Shown: positions 10,825-22,443 of the stretch, one piece after another
Position numbering within the stretch: the stretch's first letter is position 1
Layout of the letters: each line of letters starts with the position of its first letter
Notes under the pieces: generated by a model
What the model was told of the DNA's origin: nothing
The model's input: the letters and a program-made list of their open reading frames with translations, nothing else
The model's database searches: none
From: Bactericera cockerelli
Lineage: Eukaryota; Arthropoda; Insecta; Hemiptera; Triozidae
Length of the DNA: 64,000 nucleotides
Assembly (NCBI GenBank): GCA_024516035.1
Contig: CM044957.1
Coordinates: 15,510,564-15,574,563, forward strand
Direction of reading: 5' to 3'
Program-made: the position numbers and the translations under genes

Positions 10825-12857
10825 AGAGAAGAAGAGATAGAGAGAAAGTAATGATAGTGAGAGAGATAGAGAGAAAGTAATAATAGTGAGAGAGATAGTA
10901 ATAATAGTGAGTGAGAGAGATAGAGAGAAAGTAATAATAGTGAGTGAGAGAGATAGAGAGAAAGTAATAATAGTGAGTGAGATAGAGAGAAAGTAATGAT
11001 AGTGAGAGAGATAGAGAGAAAGTAATAATAGTGAGAGAGATAGAGAGAAAGTAATAATAGTGAGAGAGATAGAGAGAAAGTAATAGTAGTGAGAGAGATA
11101 GAGAGAAAGTAATAGTAGTGAGAGAGATAGAGAGAAAGTAATAGTAGTGAGAGAGATAGAGAGAAAGTAATGATAGTGAGAGAGATAGAGAGAAAGTAAT
11201 AATAGTGAGTGAGAGAGATAGAGAGAAAGTAATAATAGTGAGTGAGAGAGATAGAGAGAAAGTAATAATAGTGAGAGAGAGAGAGAGAGAGAAAGTAATA
11301 ATAGTGAGTGAGAGAGATAGAGAGAAAGTAATAATAGTGAGAGAGAGAGAGAGAGAGAAAGTAATAATAGTGAGTGAGAGAGATAGAGAGAAAGTAATAA
11401 TAGTGAGAAGATAGAGAGAAAGTAATAATAGTGAGTGAGAGAGATAGAGAGAAAGTAATAATAGTGAGAGAGAGAGAGAGAGAGAAAGTAATAATAGTGA
11501 GTGAGAGAGATAGAGAGAAAGTAATAATAGTGAGAGAGATAGAGAGAAAGTAATAATAGTGAGTGAGAGAGATAGAGAGAAAGTAATAATAGTGAGAGAG
11601 GAGAGAGAGAGAGAAGTAATAATAGTGAGAGAAGAAGAGATAGAGAGAAAGTAATAATAGTGAGAGAGATAGAGAGAAAGTAATAGTAGTGAGAGAGATA
11701 GAGAGAAAGTAATGATAGTGAGAGAGATAGAGAGAAAGTAATGATAGTGAGAGAGATAGAGAGAAAGTAATAATAGTGAGAGAGATAGAGAGAAAGTAAT
11801 AGTAGTGGAGAGATAGAGAGAAAGTAATGATAGTGAGAGAGATAGAGAGAAAGTAATAATAGTGAGAGAGATAGAAAGTAATGATAGTGAGAAAGATAGA
11901 TAGATAGAAAGTAATGATAGTGAGAGAGATAGAGAGAAAGTAATAATAGTGAGTGAGAGAGATAGAGAGAAAGTAATAATAGTGAGAGAGAGAGATAAGA
12001 GAAAGTAATGATAGTGAGAGAGATAGAGAGAAAGTAATAATAGTGAGAGAGATAGAAAGTAATGATAGTGAGAAAGATAGATAGAGAGAAAGTAATAATA
12101 GTGAGAGAGATAGAGAGAAAGTAATAATAGTGAGTGAGAGAGATAGAGAGAAAGTAATAATAGTGAGAGAGAGAGAGAAAGTAATAGTAGTGAGAGAGAT
12201 AGAGAGAAAGTAATAGTAGTGAGAGAGATAGATAGAAAGTAATGATAGTGAGAGAGATAGAGAGAAAGTAATAATAGTGAGTGAGAGAGATAGAGAGAAA
12301 GTAATGATAGTGAGAGAGATAGAGAGAAAGTAATAATAGTGAGAGAGATAGAAAGTAATGATAGTGAGAAAGATAGATAGAGAGAAAGTAATAATAGTGA
12401 GAGAGATAGAGAGAAAGTAATAATAGTGAGTGAGAGAGATAGAGAGAAAGTAATAATAGTGAGAGAGAGAGAGAGAGAGAGAAAGAAAGTAATAATAGTG
12501 AGAGAGATAGAGAGAAAGTAATAATAGTGAGAGAGATAGAGAGAAAGTAATAGTAGTGAGAGAGATAGAGAGAAAGTAATGATAGTGAGAGAGATAGAGA
12601 GAAAGTAATAATAGTGAGAGAGATAGAAAGTAATGATAGTGAGAAAGATAGATAGATAGAAAGTAATGATAGTGAGAGAGATAGAGAGAAAGTAATAATA
12701 GTGAGAGAGATAGAGAGAAAGTAATAATAGTGAGAGAGATAGAGAGAAAGTAATAATAGTGAGAGAGATAGAGAGAAAGTAATAATAGTGAGACAGGGAG
12801 CGTGTGGGAGAGATAAGAGAGAAAGCAGAAATAGAGTGAGAGAGATAGAGGAAGATG

Positions 12858-12955
<98 letters not shown>

Positions 12956-12962
12956 AGGAGAG

Positions 12963-13029
<67 letters not shown>
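10825..13029. repeat. 2.2-kb purine minisatellite passing into (GA)n
   Basis: Dozens of units of about 29-33 bp, core AGTAATAATAGTGAGAGAG followed by ATAGAGAGAA, with TGAGTGAGAG and AGTAATGATAGT variants, ending in about 180 bp of almost pure GA from 12868. It lies in intron 4; in the transcript it would be a pyrimidine-rich TC/ATT array. The 788- and 778-codon minus ORFs (Ser/Leu repeats) are artefacts. Confidence 0.9.
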
Positions 13030-13233
13030 GCACCAGAGCGCATCTGATAAGCTTTCTACGTGTCAGCTTTCTTTTGCTCTCTGCCTCTGATATATTACAC
13101 TCAAAAAGAGTAAGTCGAAAACTACAGTGACGCCTTTCTTAATCCTTTAAAAAAATAGTACACGACACGTTACGATTACGATGTTTACTTGGGCCCAGGC
13201 TCGTTTTTAGGGATGAAGTAAGGGAGGTATTAC

Positions 13234-14032
13234 TAGGGTTGGGACATCGACGTTTTAAAAACATCGATACATCGGAACGAAAACATCGATGTTAACATCG
13301 ATGTTTTTTTTCCCGATGTTCGATGTTAACATCGATGTTTTTATCTCGATGTTCGATGTTTTTGTTAGGTGGGCGCGCTGCTTCTGCTAAATGTTAAAAA
13401 GTTGCCAAAAATGCCAAAATGCGGCTAGCTTCTACCTTCATAAAAGATTACAATGTTGCCAAACGAATGCAAAGTTTTGCCGGACTTTTCGTGCTTGCCG
13501 TCCGGCTAAATTATTCTCATTCTCAATAACCGCTGAAAATTTGAATTTGTGATAAGATCGGAAGGATACAAGGAGGTTTGGAAGGAGAAGGACAGATAAT
13601 AAAAAGGCTGGTAATTTGAGAAAATAATTTACGCAAATTTGGAACGTGAAATGTTGATTCTCAAAGAAAATTTTAAAATTAACTGGTAGAAAATTGAAAG
13701 GGGAAAAAATTACCTTAAAGTTCTTAAACTTAAAGTTACACAATCCTTTAATAAAAGTCTACTCACTTTTTTTTACCTCAATACCAAGGTTTTTAACCAC
13801 AGCTGTTAATGAACTTGGCAGGACTTGAGGGTCCAACATCTTGAACCTTCTCTCTCTTAGAACCAATTTTTAAGTCGACTTTATATAGAACCAATATATA
13901 AAGTCGATGTTTTTATCCGATACTATCGAACATCGATGTTTTTGTTTCGATGTATCGAGTTTTCGATATATCGTATTCTCAAAACATCGATGTATCGAAC
14001 ATCGATGTTTTTGTTTCGATGTCCCAACCCTA
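13234..14032. mobile_element. hAT-type MITE with 8-bp target duplication
   Basis: A 799-bp element with terminal inverted repeats TAGGGTTGGGACATCGA, flanked by perfect 8-bp direct repeats GGTATTAC (13226-13233 and 14033-14040). Both ends carry clusters of the palindromic motif ACATCGATGT(T), likely transposase binding sites. No transposase is encoded. TIR start and TSD length fit the hAT superfamily. Confidence 0.9.
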
Positions 14033-14040
14033 GGTATTAC

Positions 14041-14210
14041 TGAAATAGTTCCTGGGGGGATTACAAGATAGGAATCTATTGGTAAACCTATTGCTTGTGG
14101 GGAGTACGGTGCCATTTCTCGCCCATCAGAGAGGAGTCATACTAAGGGATGCGCAAGCTACTGCATTAGACCACAATAAGCGTCTACAGTTTAGTAAATA
14201 ACTGATGCTG
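14041..14210 (+). repeat. fragment of the poly(A) SINE family
   Basis: Contains CATTTCTCGCCCATCAGAG..GACCACAATAAGCGTCTACAG, matching the body of the copies at 5828 and 40065. It directly abuts the hAT MITE duplication. Confidence 0.6.
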
Positions 14211-16230
14211 TAAACTTACATTATTTATGGGTAATAAATTTAATGTTAGAATAGCAATAGATAATAAATAATAATAATAATAAATACCCGGTGTACGGGA
14301 GTATATTTACGGGAATAACCCTATTTACAATGTCAACAGTAAAAATATCAATAAATACAAAGATACCACATAATATTCCTGCATTTTACTCTGATCAATT
14401 TTATTAGAAAATGGCCTAGATTTGTGTGAATGATATGTGTCAAACATACGAAAAGCCCTCTCGAACACAGTCCTGTTGTTTTACTCATAAGTGAACTTTT
14501 CACAGCGAAAAGTAAACGTTTTCTGACATCTGCAAAAGTTCTTAGAAACGGATAGAATTACGAAAGGATTTTCTCTTAAACATTTCGAGTTGCTAAAGTT
14601 AGCAATAAACTTTTCTTCCGAGTTCAAAGAGTTCGAAAAGGAAAACACTCATTTTAACTTCCAATAATTACTATGTGAGTTCAAAAATCATCTATTCCTC
14701 TTATTTTATGTTGTTGATTTTTACTTTTTTTTGTTTCAATCAGTGTAAAATTGATTGGTAGTACATACAAGTATTAATGTTCAAGTAACGGAATGAGAGA
14801 GATAGGTTTTTTTGAGTGGGTGGAAATCCTACTCCCCATGTTAACCGGGTGTCTTTAAAAGATTTTTCCCCTATATCCCTCTTATTAAAAATTACATACA
14901 ATATATTAAAGTGTACCTATTATGTACTGTCGTGTATAATAAATAAGAATTTTAGTGCGTCTGTATAAACGACTTGAAAACTATGATATCTTTGTTGAAA
15001 GAGGGAGATATACCTAATATTTATCATTGTTATGAGAGCGAGATAGAAAAAACTCATTTAAATACCTGCATAAATTGAAATTTAAACCCGAGGAAGAGCT
15101 ATGTCAGTCGGAATTCGTCGACCATACATGTATCATTTTCTGGTACCTTAGAGGAAAAGTTTTTTTAGAAATTTTATTTCAAGAGGCAAAAGGCCGGAAA
15201 TCTTGTTTCATACGTGATTGCCAGATGGTACCACCTGGGAGTTATCTCAAGGAACTTTTATGATTTCAGAAAGTAAAGTTTAACGGAAAGAAGTAAAGCC
15301 TTTGCTAAGTACATATTGTACTCAATATCATACAACCACCTACGTGTGTCTACTTGTAATAAAATTAAGCTCGGAATATTATTTTTCATAACTTTTCCCG
15401 AGTCCTCCCTTCTGTTGTCTAACAGACATCTTTCATTCTTTCAATGTTGTGAAAAACATACCGGGTGGTATATAAATTGTTAAAAATAATGTATCTCTAA
15501 TATTTTATTTGTTTTGGTTTACCATCGCTCTCAACAAGGAAGTTACTTAGATACGATAGACTATAGCTCTTCATCCCCAGTCGCTCGTCAGTTGTCACAG
15601 CTACTCAACCAACTTCACCCAGCCTGAGTGACACCGAAATAGGAACAGAACAAGCATTGACATGTTTAAAAAGGCGGCTATAACGGAACACCGTATACCC
15701 TAGACTCCTAGACCCCAGACCCTGGTACCTACAGCTTGATTAGACGATTTTCGGGACTCCGTTGAGGCCGCTTAAATTAAAATGGTTAGATTATTTTACA
15801 TGGTTTAACAGGGTATAGGGCTCCATTGTGTTCGAGCACTTAATCGGGCAGTATAAATAAGGCGATATTATTTTATTCCTGGCGGATTCTTCTTTATGAA
15901 TTAGATTTTCTAGATGTTGTCATCGCTGAGGTTCGTTGTTGTGATTAGTTACAACCTACCTACCCAGGGCTTTGTGTCTTATTAAGTACCTAAATTACAT
16001 ATACCTAATAATATTACAACCAACACCAGTAGATGAGTAGCTAGCACGATGGTCTTCAAACATTGATTCAAATCCTGGTCTTGTAAAGAAAAAAAGTGTA
16101 GATATTAAGCGGATTCAAGCACGGAACTAACTACTTTGTAACAACATTATGTTTAACACATTGAAATTGCCTGCATTATTACCTATTTTAGCAGTACCCC
16201 ACTCACTATCTCGCAATGACATTTCAAATA
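14211..16230. other. intron 4, no gene; short repeat traces
   Basis: A (TAA)n run lies near 14265-14285 and a weak 5S-SINE body fragment at about 15590-15640. Nothing else is supported. Confidence 0.4.
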
Positions 16231-16465
16231 AGTGCACTGGTAGTAAAGTGGTTAACGCGCTAGTCTGGTATTCCAGGTAGTGTAGGGATCCGTTGGTTCA
16301 AATCCCACCTAGTGCATGAATTATTCCTCATAATTTGAGTTTGTTACCACTCTGATTTGAGTTTGTAATAAGACTCTCAGGGGTTAGGTGGAAAAAGCTT
16401 TGAGCATTAACCTCGCCTGGTGGTTACCTTCCACTAAAGAGTGTTATTATATTTATTATTATTAA
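16231..16465 (+). repeat. tRNA-headed SINE ending in (ATT)n
   Basis: Head GTGCACTGGTAGTAAAGTGG, B-box-like GGTTCAAATCCCACC, body AAGACTCTCAGGGGTTAGGTGG, tail CTTCCACTAAAGAGTGTTAT followed by ATT repeats. Same family as 3731-3945. Confidence 0.75.
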
Positions 16466-16858
16466 AATACAAAAAAATACTTAGGTAATCACCCAGTATA
16501 CAACTTTATCCTGGAAAATTTAGCTCGAGAGATGTTCGTTGAAAGTTATAAAACTTCTGTGTGACTCGTTAGACTCATAGTTCTAAAACAAGAAAAGAGT
16601 GCCGTCATAAAAATGTTTATACCTACTTATCTAGATTTACGTCATAACTTTTGTCTTCCACCACCAGTCGCTGGATAGAACATAATAATTATCACAATAT
16701 TATTCTACATAAATCCTACTATATTGCCTTTCAGTAATGTGAAACCGTAACAACTAACAGGGGAGTTAGAATTAATAAGTAATCCTGAAAAAGCATCAAA
16801 AGGAATGTTTCAGATTTGAGTGGCCATCCACCAGGTCCTAACCTCACCAGATGTTACT

Positions 16859-16932
16859 TGGGTTTCGAACCCGCGACCCCTGGAATCTATGGATTCACAG
16901 AGTGCCGCCTTTACCACTCAGCTATCGGGACA
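16859..16932 (-). repeat. tRNA-headed SINE head, close to exon 4 donor
   Basis: The complement reads AGCTGAGTGGTAAAGGCGGC..GTGAATCC..GGTTCGAAACCC, the same family as 28311. It lies about 40 bp past the exon 4 donor. Confidence 0.7.
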
Positions 16933-16973
16933 GACTCCGGGACCCGGGAAAATATGATCCTTTTGAAACTCAC

Positions 16974-17190
16974 TCAGCATATTGATCACCCGGCTCTGGT
17001 TGCGCCACCGCTGCCGGTCGCAGTGGTTGCCTATGGAGCCCTTGCGCAGCAGGTTGGAGTGCCGCAGCTTGAACCCGATGAGGATGTAGAGGACGGTGAT
17101 GAGGGACATGGGGCCCAGAAAGAAGATGCACGTGTGCACCTCGAATGCGTGCTCCCAGAGTGTGCTGGTCTGGATGGTGCATGTGGACAC
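16974..17190 (-). CDS. PK-R: pyrokinin receptor-like GPCR, exon 4 (TM5, ICL3)
   Basis: A 217-nt exon after acceptor CCCCTTTCGCTCCAG, starting in phase 0 with VSTCTIQ. It encodes HAFEVHTCIFFLGPMSLITV (TM5 with its Pro), LYILIGFKLRHS, a basic ICL3 and QSRVINML. The donor is CTGA|GTGAGT, leaving one base (A) that exon 5 completes to Ile. The FEV..T..FF..PM.LI.VLY.LIG.(K/R)LR.S pattern is characteristic of pyrokinin/PBAN receptors. A tRNA-headed SINE copy sits about 40 bp past the donor. The plus-strand ORF over this exon is a shadow. Confidence 0.88.
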
Positions 17191-17254
17191 CTGGAGCGAA
17201 AGGGGTGGATGTGTAAACGCGGCGGACGTGAAATACCGATTGCTACAATGAAGT

Positions 17255-17490
17255 CCTCGGCCTCATTTCAGAGAGCACTCTCACTCTCAATTAATTGTCT
17301 TAAAGTCCTTTCAAAAAGCACTCTCACTCTCACTTGTCTCTAAGTCCTTTCAAAAAGCACTCTCACTCTCAATTGTCTCAAAGTCCTTTCAAAGAGCACT
17401 CTCACTCTCAACTGTCCCAAACTGCTTTCAAAGAGCACTCTCACTCTCAACTGTCCCAAAGTCCTTTTAAAGAGCACTCTCACTCTGAAA
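17255..17490. repeat. about 40-bp minisatellite in intron 3
   Basis: About six units of the form GAGCACTCTCACTCTCAAYTGTCYCAAAGTCCTTTCAAA, all inside the 951-bp intron 3, just upstream of the exon 4 acceptor in transcript orientation. Unlike the neighbouring 39-bp array, its units do not contain exon sequence. Confidence 0.8.
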
Positions 17491-17737
17491 GTCCACAAAT
17501 CTCCCTTTCAACCGTCAAATTTCATTCAAATAACCCAACCAGAGTGTGTTATTTACTCTAGTAACCCAATCACAGTAGGTACAGTTGAAACTTGAAATGG
17601 AGATTTGGGAAACGTGAGAGTGAGAAATCTTTCTGAAACGAGGCCCTGATGCTACTTTTGTATGTCCCTGTGAACAAAAAGTAACCTTGAACGGATCAGG
17701 CGATTTAGGTACGCCTGTGCGTATCATTGGTTTCTGG

Positions 17738-18160
17738 AAGGGCCTCACCACAGGGCACGACAATGTTAATAAGTTAAAGGGACCCATCACAGGGCAGGAC
17801 AAGGCTAATAAGTTGAAGGGACTCACCACAGAGCAAGACAAGGTTAATTAATGAGTTGAAGGGACGCACCACAGGCAGGACAATGTTAATAAGTTAAAGG
17901 GACTCACCACAGGGCAGGACAATGTTAATAAGTTAAAGGGACTCACCACAGGGCAGGACAAGGTTAAAAAGTTGAAGGGACTTACCACAGGACAGGACAA
18001 GGTTAACAAGTGGAAGGGACTTACCACAGGGCAGGACAAGGCTCATAAGTTAAAGGGACTTACCACAGGGCAGGACAAGGCTCATAAGTTGAAGGGACTC
18101 ACCACAGGGCACGACAATGTTAATAAGTTGAAGGGACTTACCACAGGGCAGGACAAGGTG
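17738..18160 (-). repeat. 39-bp minisatellite made of repeated exon 3 splice donors
   Basis: About 11 units of about 39 bp. On the minus strand each reads SCPV-coding sequence, GTG|GTAAGT or GTG|GTGAGT, then CCCTTCAACTTATTAAC. The first unit is the real end of exon 3. Ten units keep GT at the donor position; the unit near 17781 has lost it. Units differ by point changes, so they are genuine diverged copies. One unit is 13 codons. In the exon frame the first extra unit is open (VSPFNLLTLSCPV), but the second carries an in-frame TGA. Confidence 0.85.
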
Positions 18161-18276
18161 AAGCTGCTGTTGCTGGCAGCAATGGCGGCGCTGATGTTCT
18201 CCATGTCATCCATCAGAATGGCCACCGAGTGGTTGAGAGAGACGGAGGACTGGGGGATGACGCTGTACTGGGTGGC
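18142..18276 (-). CDS. PK-R: pyrokinin receptor-like GPCR, exon 3 (ECL2)
   Basis: A 135-nt (45-codon) exon between acceptor TTTGTGTTTCAG and donor CCTGTG|GTAAGT, phase 0 at both ends. It encodes ATQYSVIPQSS, then a long polar segment with sequons NHS, NIS and NSS, ending SSFTLSCPV. It places the rest of TM4 and most of extracellular loop 2 between exons 2 and 4; Cys in SCPV or in exon 4 (STC) would pair with the TM3 Cys. ECL2 looks roughly 25 residues longer than I expect for this family. The donor is the first unit of a 39-bp tandem array in which 10 of 11 units keep a GT at the same place. The next donor (after base 18103) would add 13 in-frame codons. Confidence 0.75.
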
Positions 18277-18388
18277 CTGAAACACAAACATCAGAGTACA
18301 TGGTTAGATTTAAAGATTAGTAGCTCTTGTATTGACTCTGAGGGTTTGGTGGTAGAAAATGCTTTAAGCATTAATATTGAATCCAGAA

Positions 18389-18665
18389 GTCACCGTGGCC
18401 GAGGGAGTTAGCGCGCTAGGCATTGCACGCACGGTGACCTGGGTTCGATCCCCAGCGCGGGCAGGATTTTTTCTGCTCTGTTCTTGGGTCTTTGGGGTCC
18501 ACTCATTGAGGAAAAATGAGTAGCTGCTTTAATGTGAGCAGCGATCAGTGGCGGATTTATAGGCAAAAATAAGATATTATTATATTAAAAGATATGGAAA
18601 AGTCCTATAATTCGCGCTACCCACTAAAAATTGTGATATAATAAATAACACAAAGAAACACTTTA
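18389..18665 (+). repeat. tRNA-headed SINE (GTGGCCGAGGGAGTTAGCGC family)
   Basis: A Leu-like tRNA head (CCGTGGCCGAGGGAGTTAGC .. GGGTTCGATCCCCAGCG), body TTTTTCTGCTC..GGTCCACTCATTGAGGAAAAATGAG, tail AAAAGTCCTATAATT..ACCCACTAAAAATTGTGATA. Other copies are at 31332 and 59348, with a tail fragment at about 33068. Confidence 0.8.
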
Positions 18666-18719
18666 TTTTATTTATTAATTGGACTCTGGTGGTTACCTTT
18701 CCACTAGAGTGTATTATAC

Positions 18720-20100
18720 TGTATTATTATTATGTCTATGAAAAAACTAAATGGACTTTGGGAATGTTCCGTCTTTAAGATAAGACGCCTCAAATTTGTG
18801 CGTCATTTCTCGTCTGTCCCCGCCGGCATTCTGGTCTGAGCACTCTGAGCGAAGTCTGACCATCATCATAATCAACTATGTATTCGACGGCAGAATAGAA
18901 TATGTAGGTATGTAACTTGTACCTAATAATCTAATTTTACCAATACCATATTTGAAAAAAATCACGTCAAAAAGTAGTTTGTAGGTTTCAACCCCCCCAA
19001 AGTAATGCAGGTAACAAATTGGTTATGAATCAACTAGGTTAATTTAAATTATAATTAATTAATAAATTAATTTCAATTTTAAGATACACGATTCCTCATA
19101 CACGCTTTCCTGCTAGAAAGTATATCTTATATAAATTTTCAACAAGTCAAATAGACCTACATTAGGTATGTAGGTCACTTCTCACTTTTATGCTCAAGCG
19201 TGGGTATACTTATTCATAACATTTTCCTTGGAACAAGAAAGCAATAATTTCATTATGAATGGAAATTCCTCGACTAGATAAACATTGGAGGGGACCTTAA
19301 CGTGAGTTGTGTTTGCAATCTTAACTACAAAGCTAAATAAGTTCCATGCCTAGTGGGGCATTATGAAGCGGTCCTGTTTAACTTACCTATAGACCGCCTT
19401 AACCTGTTCCGGCTATGGGTATCATTTTAAGCACAAGACAGTTTTTTGTCAAGAATTTTTTTTTTCATGCCATACCAGTAATCTGTATCTGTATAGTTGT
19501 CAATTTTTTTCTACCTTTGATAAATGTACTAAAACAAAAGGAACTGGTAATATTAGCTATAGGTACAAGAAAATATGCATATTGACTTTAAAAAATATTA
19601 GTGAGGTCATAACATGTAGCTCTACACGAAACAGAATTCCAATGGTATTGAAATGATTGAATATGTTCATCCAGAAAATCCAGGAATAAAATATCCTATT
19701 ACATTTTTTCTATACTATTCCATAGTCAGCGTCAATGTCAAGTTGAATAGGTACTATTAGTTCTTTCCAGCCTATGAAGGGTAAACCCCACGTCTTAAAT
19801 GTCCTCGATGTTAAGGAGACGTTAAGTTAAAAGGAGCGCTTTTCTTTTCCCAACTAACTATTTAGGATCCATTTAGGTTCGGCTTTCAAAACATACTTTA
19901 CAGATAGCATTTCTATCAAACTGAAGTGTTTCCAACCACAAGGATGAGTGGGACCCGAACAAAAGATATTCAAGTGGGCATTAAGACGTACATAATATGT
20001 ACATTGAAGAGGACTTTTCATTAGAGAACTGAATGTGAGAACCTATGTAAACAAACGTGGGAGGGCTCTCGAAGAGAAGAATCTTAAGGAAACGGAGAGA
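18720..20100. other. intron 2, no recognised gene
   Basis: AT-rich. A short 5S-SINE body fragment lies near 19775-19835. No conserved ORF. Confidence 0.4.
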
Positions 20101-21432
20101 GAGTATGAGAGACGGATAGATGGGGAGAGAGAGAAGGTAAGATAACATAGAGATATAGGGGAGACAAAAGGATAAGTAAGAGGGTAGAGAGACGGAGAAA
20201 GAGATTGTAAGAGAGATAGATAGTTGAAAACAGATAAAAGCCAGCAAAACAGGGCGATGGAAAAGAAGAAAAAAAAAAAAAAAAAACGCAAGAGAGACAG
20301 ATAAATGGATGGATATAGAAAGATACATATAGAAACAAGTCACAGGGAAATGGAAAGGGAGAGAGAAGGTAAGAGACACATACATGAAGAGATAATATCA
20401 GAGAGACAGAGTGAGAACCTAAGAAATACAGATAGATGGAGAGAGACAGATAGTGAGAAAGCAAGTAAAAAAGATGATAATTATGTAGAAAGAGTGAAAA
20501 CAAGATAGAATAGAAAACAAAAGCTGTGGAACCGTTACAAAGAGACACACAATGACAGCAGGAGAAGAATAATTAACATAAATGAGAAGAGAAAGACTAA
20601 AGACAGAGCAGGAGGTGATGGATGACACGAGAGAGAAAATAATATTAATTGAATTCAATTGAAACACACTAAACGTTCAGGGATAATGAAAAACTAGTAA
20701 ATTTGACCTCAATAATCCGAAAACGAGAACTCGGAAACTCCTAAATGAAATTTGACATAAAGAGTATGAGAGACGGATGGATGGGGAGAGAGAGAAGGTA
20801 AGATAACATAGAGATATAGGGGAGACAAAAGGATAAGTAAGAGGGTAGAGAGACGGAGAAAGAGATTGTAAGAGAGATAGATAGTTGAAAACAGATAAAA
20901 GCCAGCAAAACAGGGCGATGGAAAAGAAAAAAAAAAAAAAAAAAAAAACGCAAGAGAGACAGATAAATGGATGGATATAGAAAGATACATATAGAAACAA
21001 GTAACAGGGAAATGGAAAGGGAGAGAGAAGGTAAGAGACACATACATGAAGAGATAATATCAGAGAGACAGAGTGAGAACCTAAGAAATACAGATAGATG
21101 GAGAGAGACAGATAGTGAGAAAGCAAGTAAAAAAGATGATAATTATGTAGAAAGAGTGAAAACAAGATAGAATAGAAAACAAAAGCTGTGGAACCGTTAC
21201 AAAGAGACACACAATGACAGCAGGAGAAGAATAATTAAGATAAATGAGAAGAGAAAGACTAAAGACAGAGCAGGAGGTGATGGATGACACGAGAGAGAAA
21301 ATAATATTAATTGAATTCAATTGAAACACACTAAACGTTCAGGGATAATGAAAAACTAGTAAATTTGACCCCAATAATCCGAAAACGAGAACTCGGAAAC
21401 TTCTAAATGAAATTGACGACATTTGACATAAA
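20101..21432. repeat. 661-bp tandem duplication of purine-rich DNA
   Basis: Copy A at 20101-20761 and copy B at 20762-about 21432 differ by a few substitutions, A-run length and a 6-7 bp insertion near the end of B. ORFs of the Ser/Leu/Phe type on the minus strand occur in both and reflect composition. Confidence 0.9.
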
Positions 21433-22443
21433 TTTCTCGAGGTTAGGAAATGTAGTATATAATATGAAAACTCATAACAATATTAAATATACGAGTGAAT
21501 AGTCAAATTAATACAAGGAACGTGTGAAAAGTATATAACTGAAAACTTTGCATATTAATATGTAATTCTCGTTTTACTTCTGGCTTGAAATGTATCAATA
21601 TTCTGGTGCCACAGTTAAAATTTAAAAGAAGAAAAGAGAATGTCGGAGAAGTGAAGAAGCTAGAGGACCAAAAAGAAAAACAGTCCCCACAAATTGCACA
21701 GATGGCAAGAAAAGAAGAAAGGAAAGGGTTCAATTATAAGGGCCTGTAATGGGGAGCATGGCAAGATTTTAAAATGATGGTTTGGGGTTTTCAAAATTCG
21801 AGACATGTGCTTGCTACCCGGATGAACATATTGGAGAAAATGAACTCTGTCGCATTGCTCCAGGCAGAATTAATGAAAACCCAATCAAAAAGAACGTAGT
21901 AATAATACCTATAGGATAATAATACATAAATATTTCCCTCTTCTCTTTCAACCCTTTCGAGCTCTTTCTGGTGAAAGCATAAAAAAGATGACCTTAGTCT
22001 TTTTACCACATATAATAATTATCTATTTAATAATAAAAATCATCTTAGTCTCTTTAGGTCTTGTCGTCTTGTTGTGTTGACTGATACTTTTTGAATTGGT
22101 TTCAAGAACTGAGTGGGGTCTACAGTGTCCAGATTTCTTACTAAGTAACCTTCCTTTTAGTTATTCACAAATCTCGACACTTGCCTTTTCCAGTCGAGCG
22201 CCAACCGCCAACGTATCTTGAAAGTTCTTTCGCTGACAATGTTGACATTACTAGCATACAAAACTTTTTCTCATCTTAATATTCAGTTATTCACTCGAAA
22301 GCCATCCTGTTGTTTATTTATGAAGTGTTTTGTTTTGAAGTTCTGTTTATACTGTTTCAAAGATAAGGAAATTTGTTTTTCTAAGAAGTAACTTGAATAA
22401 GATAAAATATATCATCTTTCAATTTGCAAGCTTGACAGGCTCA
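21433..22443. other. intron 2, nothing recognised
   Basis: AT-rich sequence with no repeat or ORF that I can name. Confidence 0.4.

Noticed and set aside
10677..13043. Very long minus-strand ORFs (788 and 778 codons)
   Set aside because: They are translations of a purine minisatellite into Ser/Leu/Tyr repeats. Open in two frames at once, no domain.
16816..17343. 175-codon plus-strand ORF
   Set aside because: Antisense to receptor exon 4; GC-rich exon gives a chance opening.
17738..18160. CRISPR-like array
   Set aside because: Units are contiguous with no unique spacers; eukaryotic context; unit derives from an exon end.
20043..21329. Paired Ser/Leu/Phe ORFs in duplicate
   Set aside because: Composition artefacts of a purine-rich tandem duplication.
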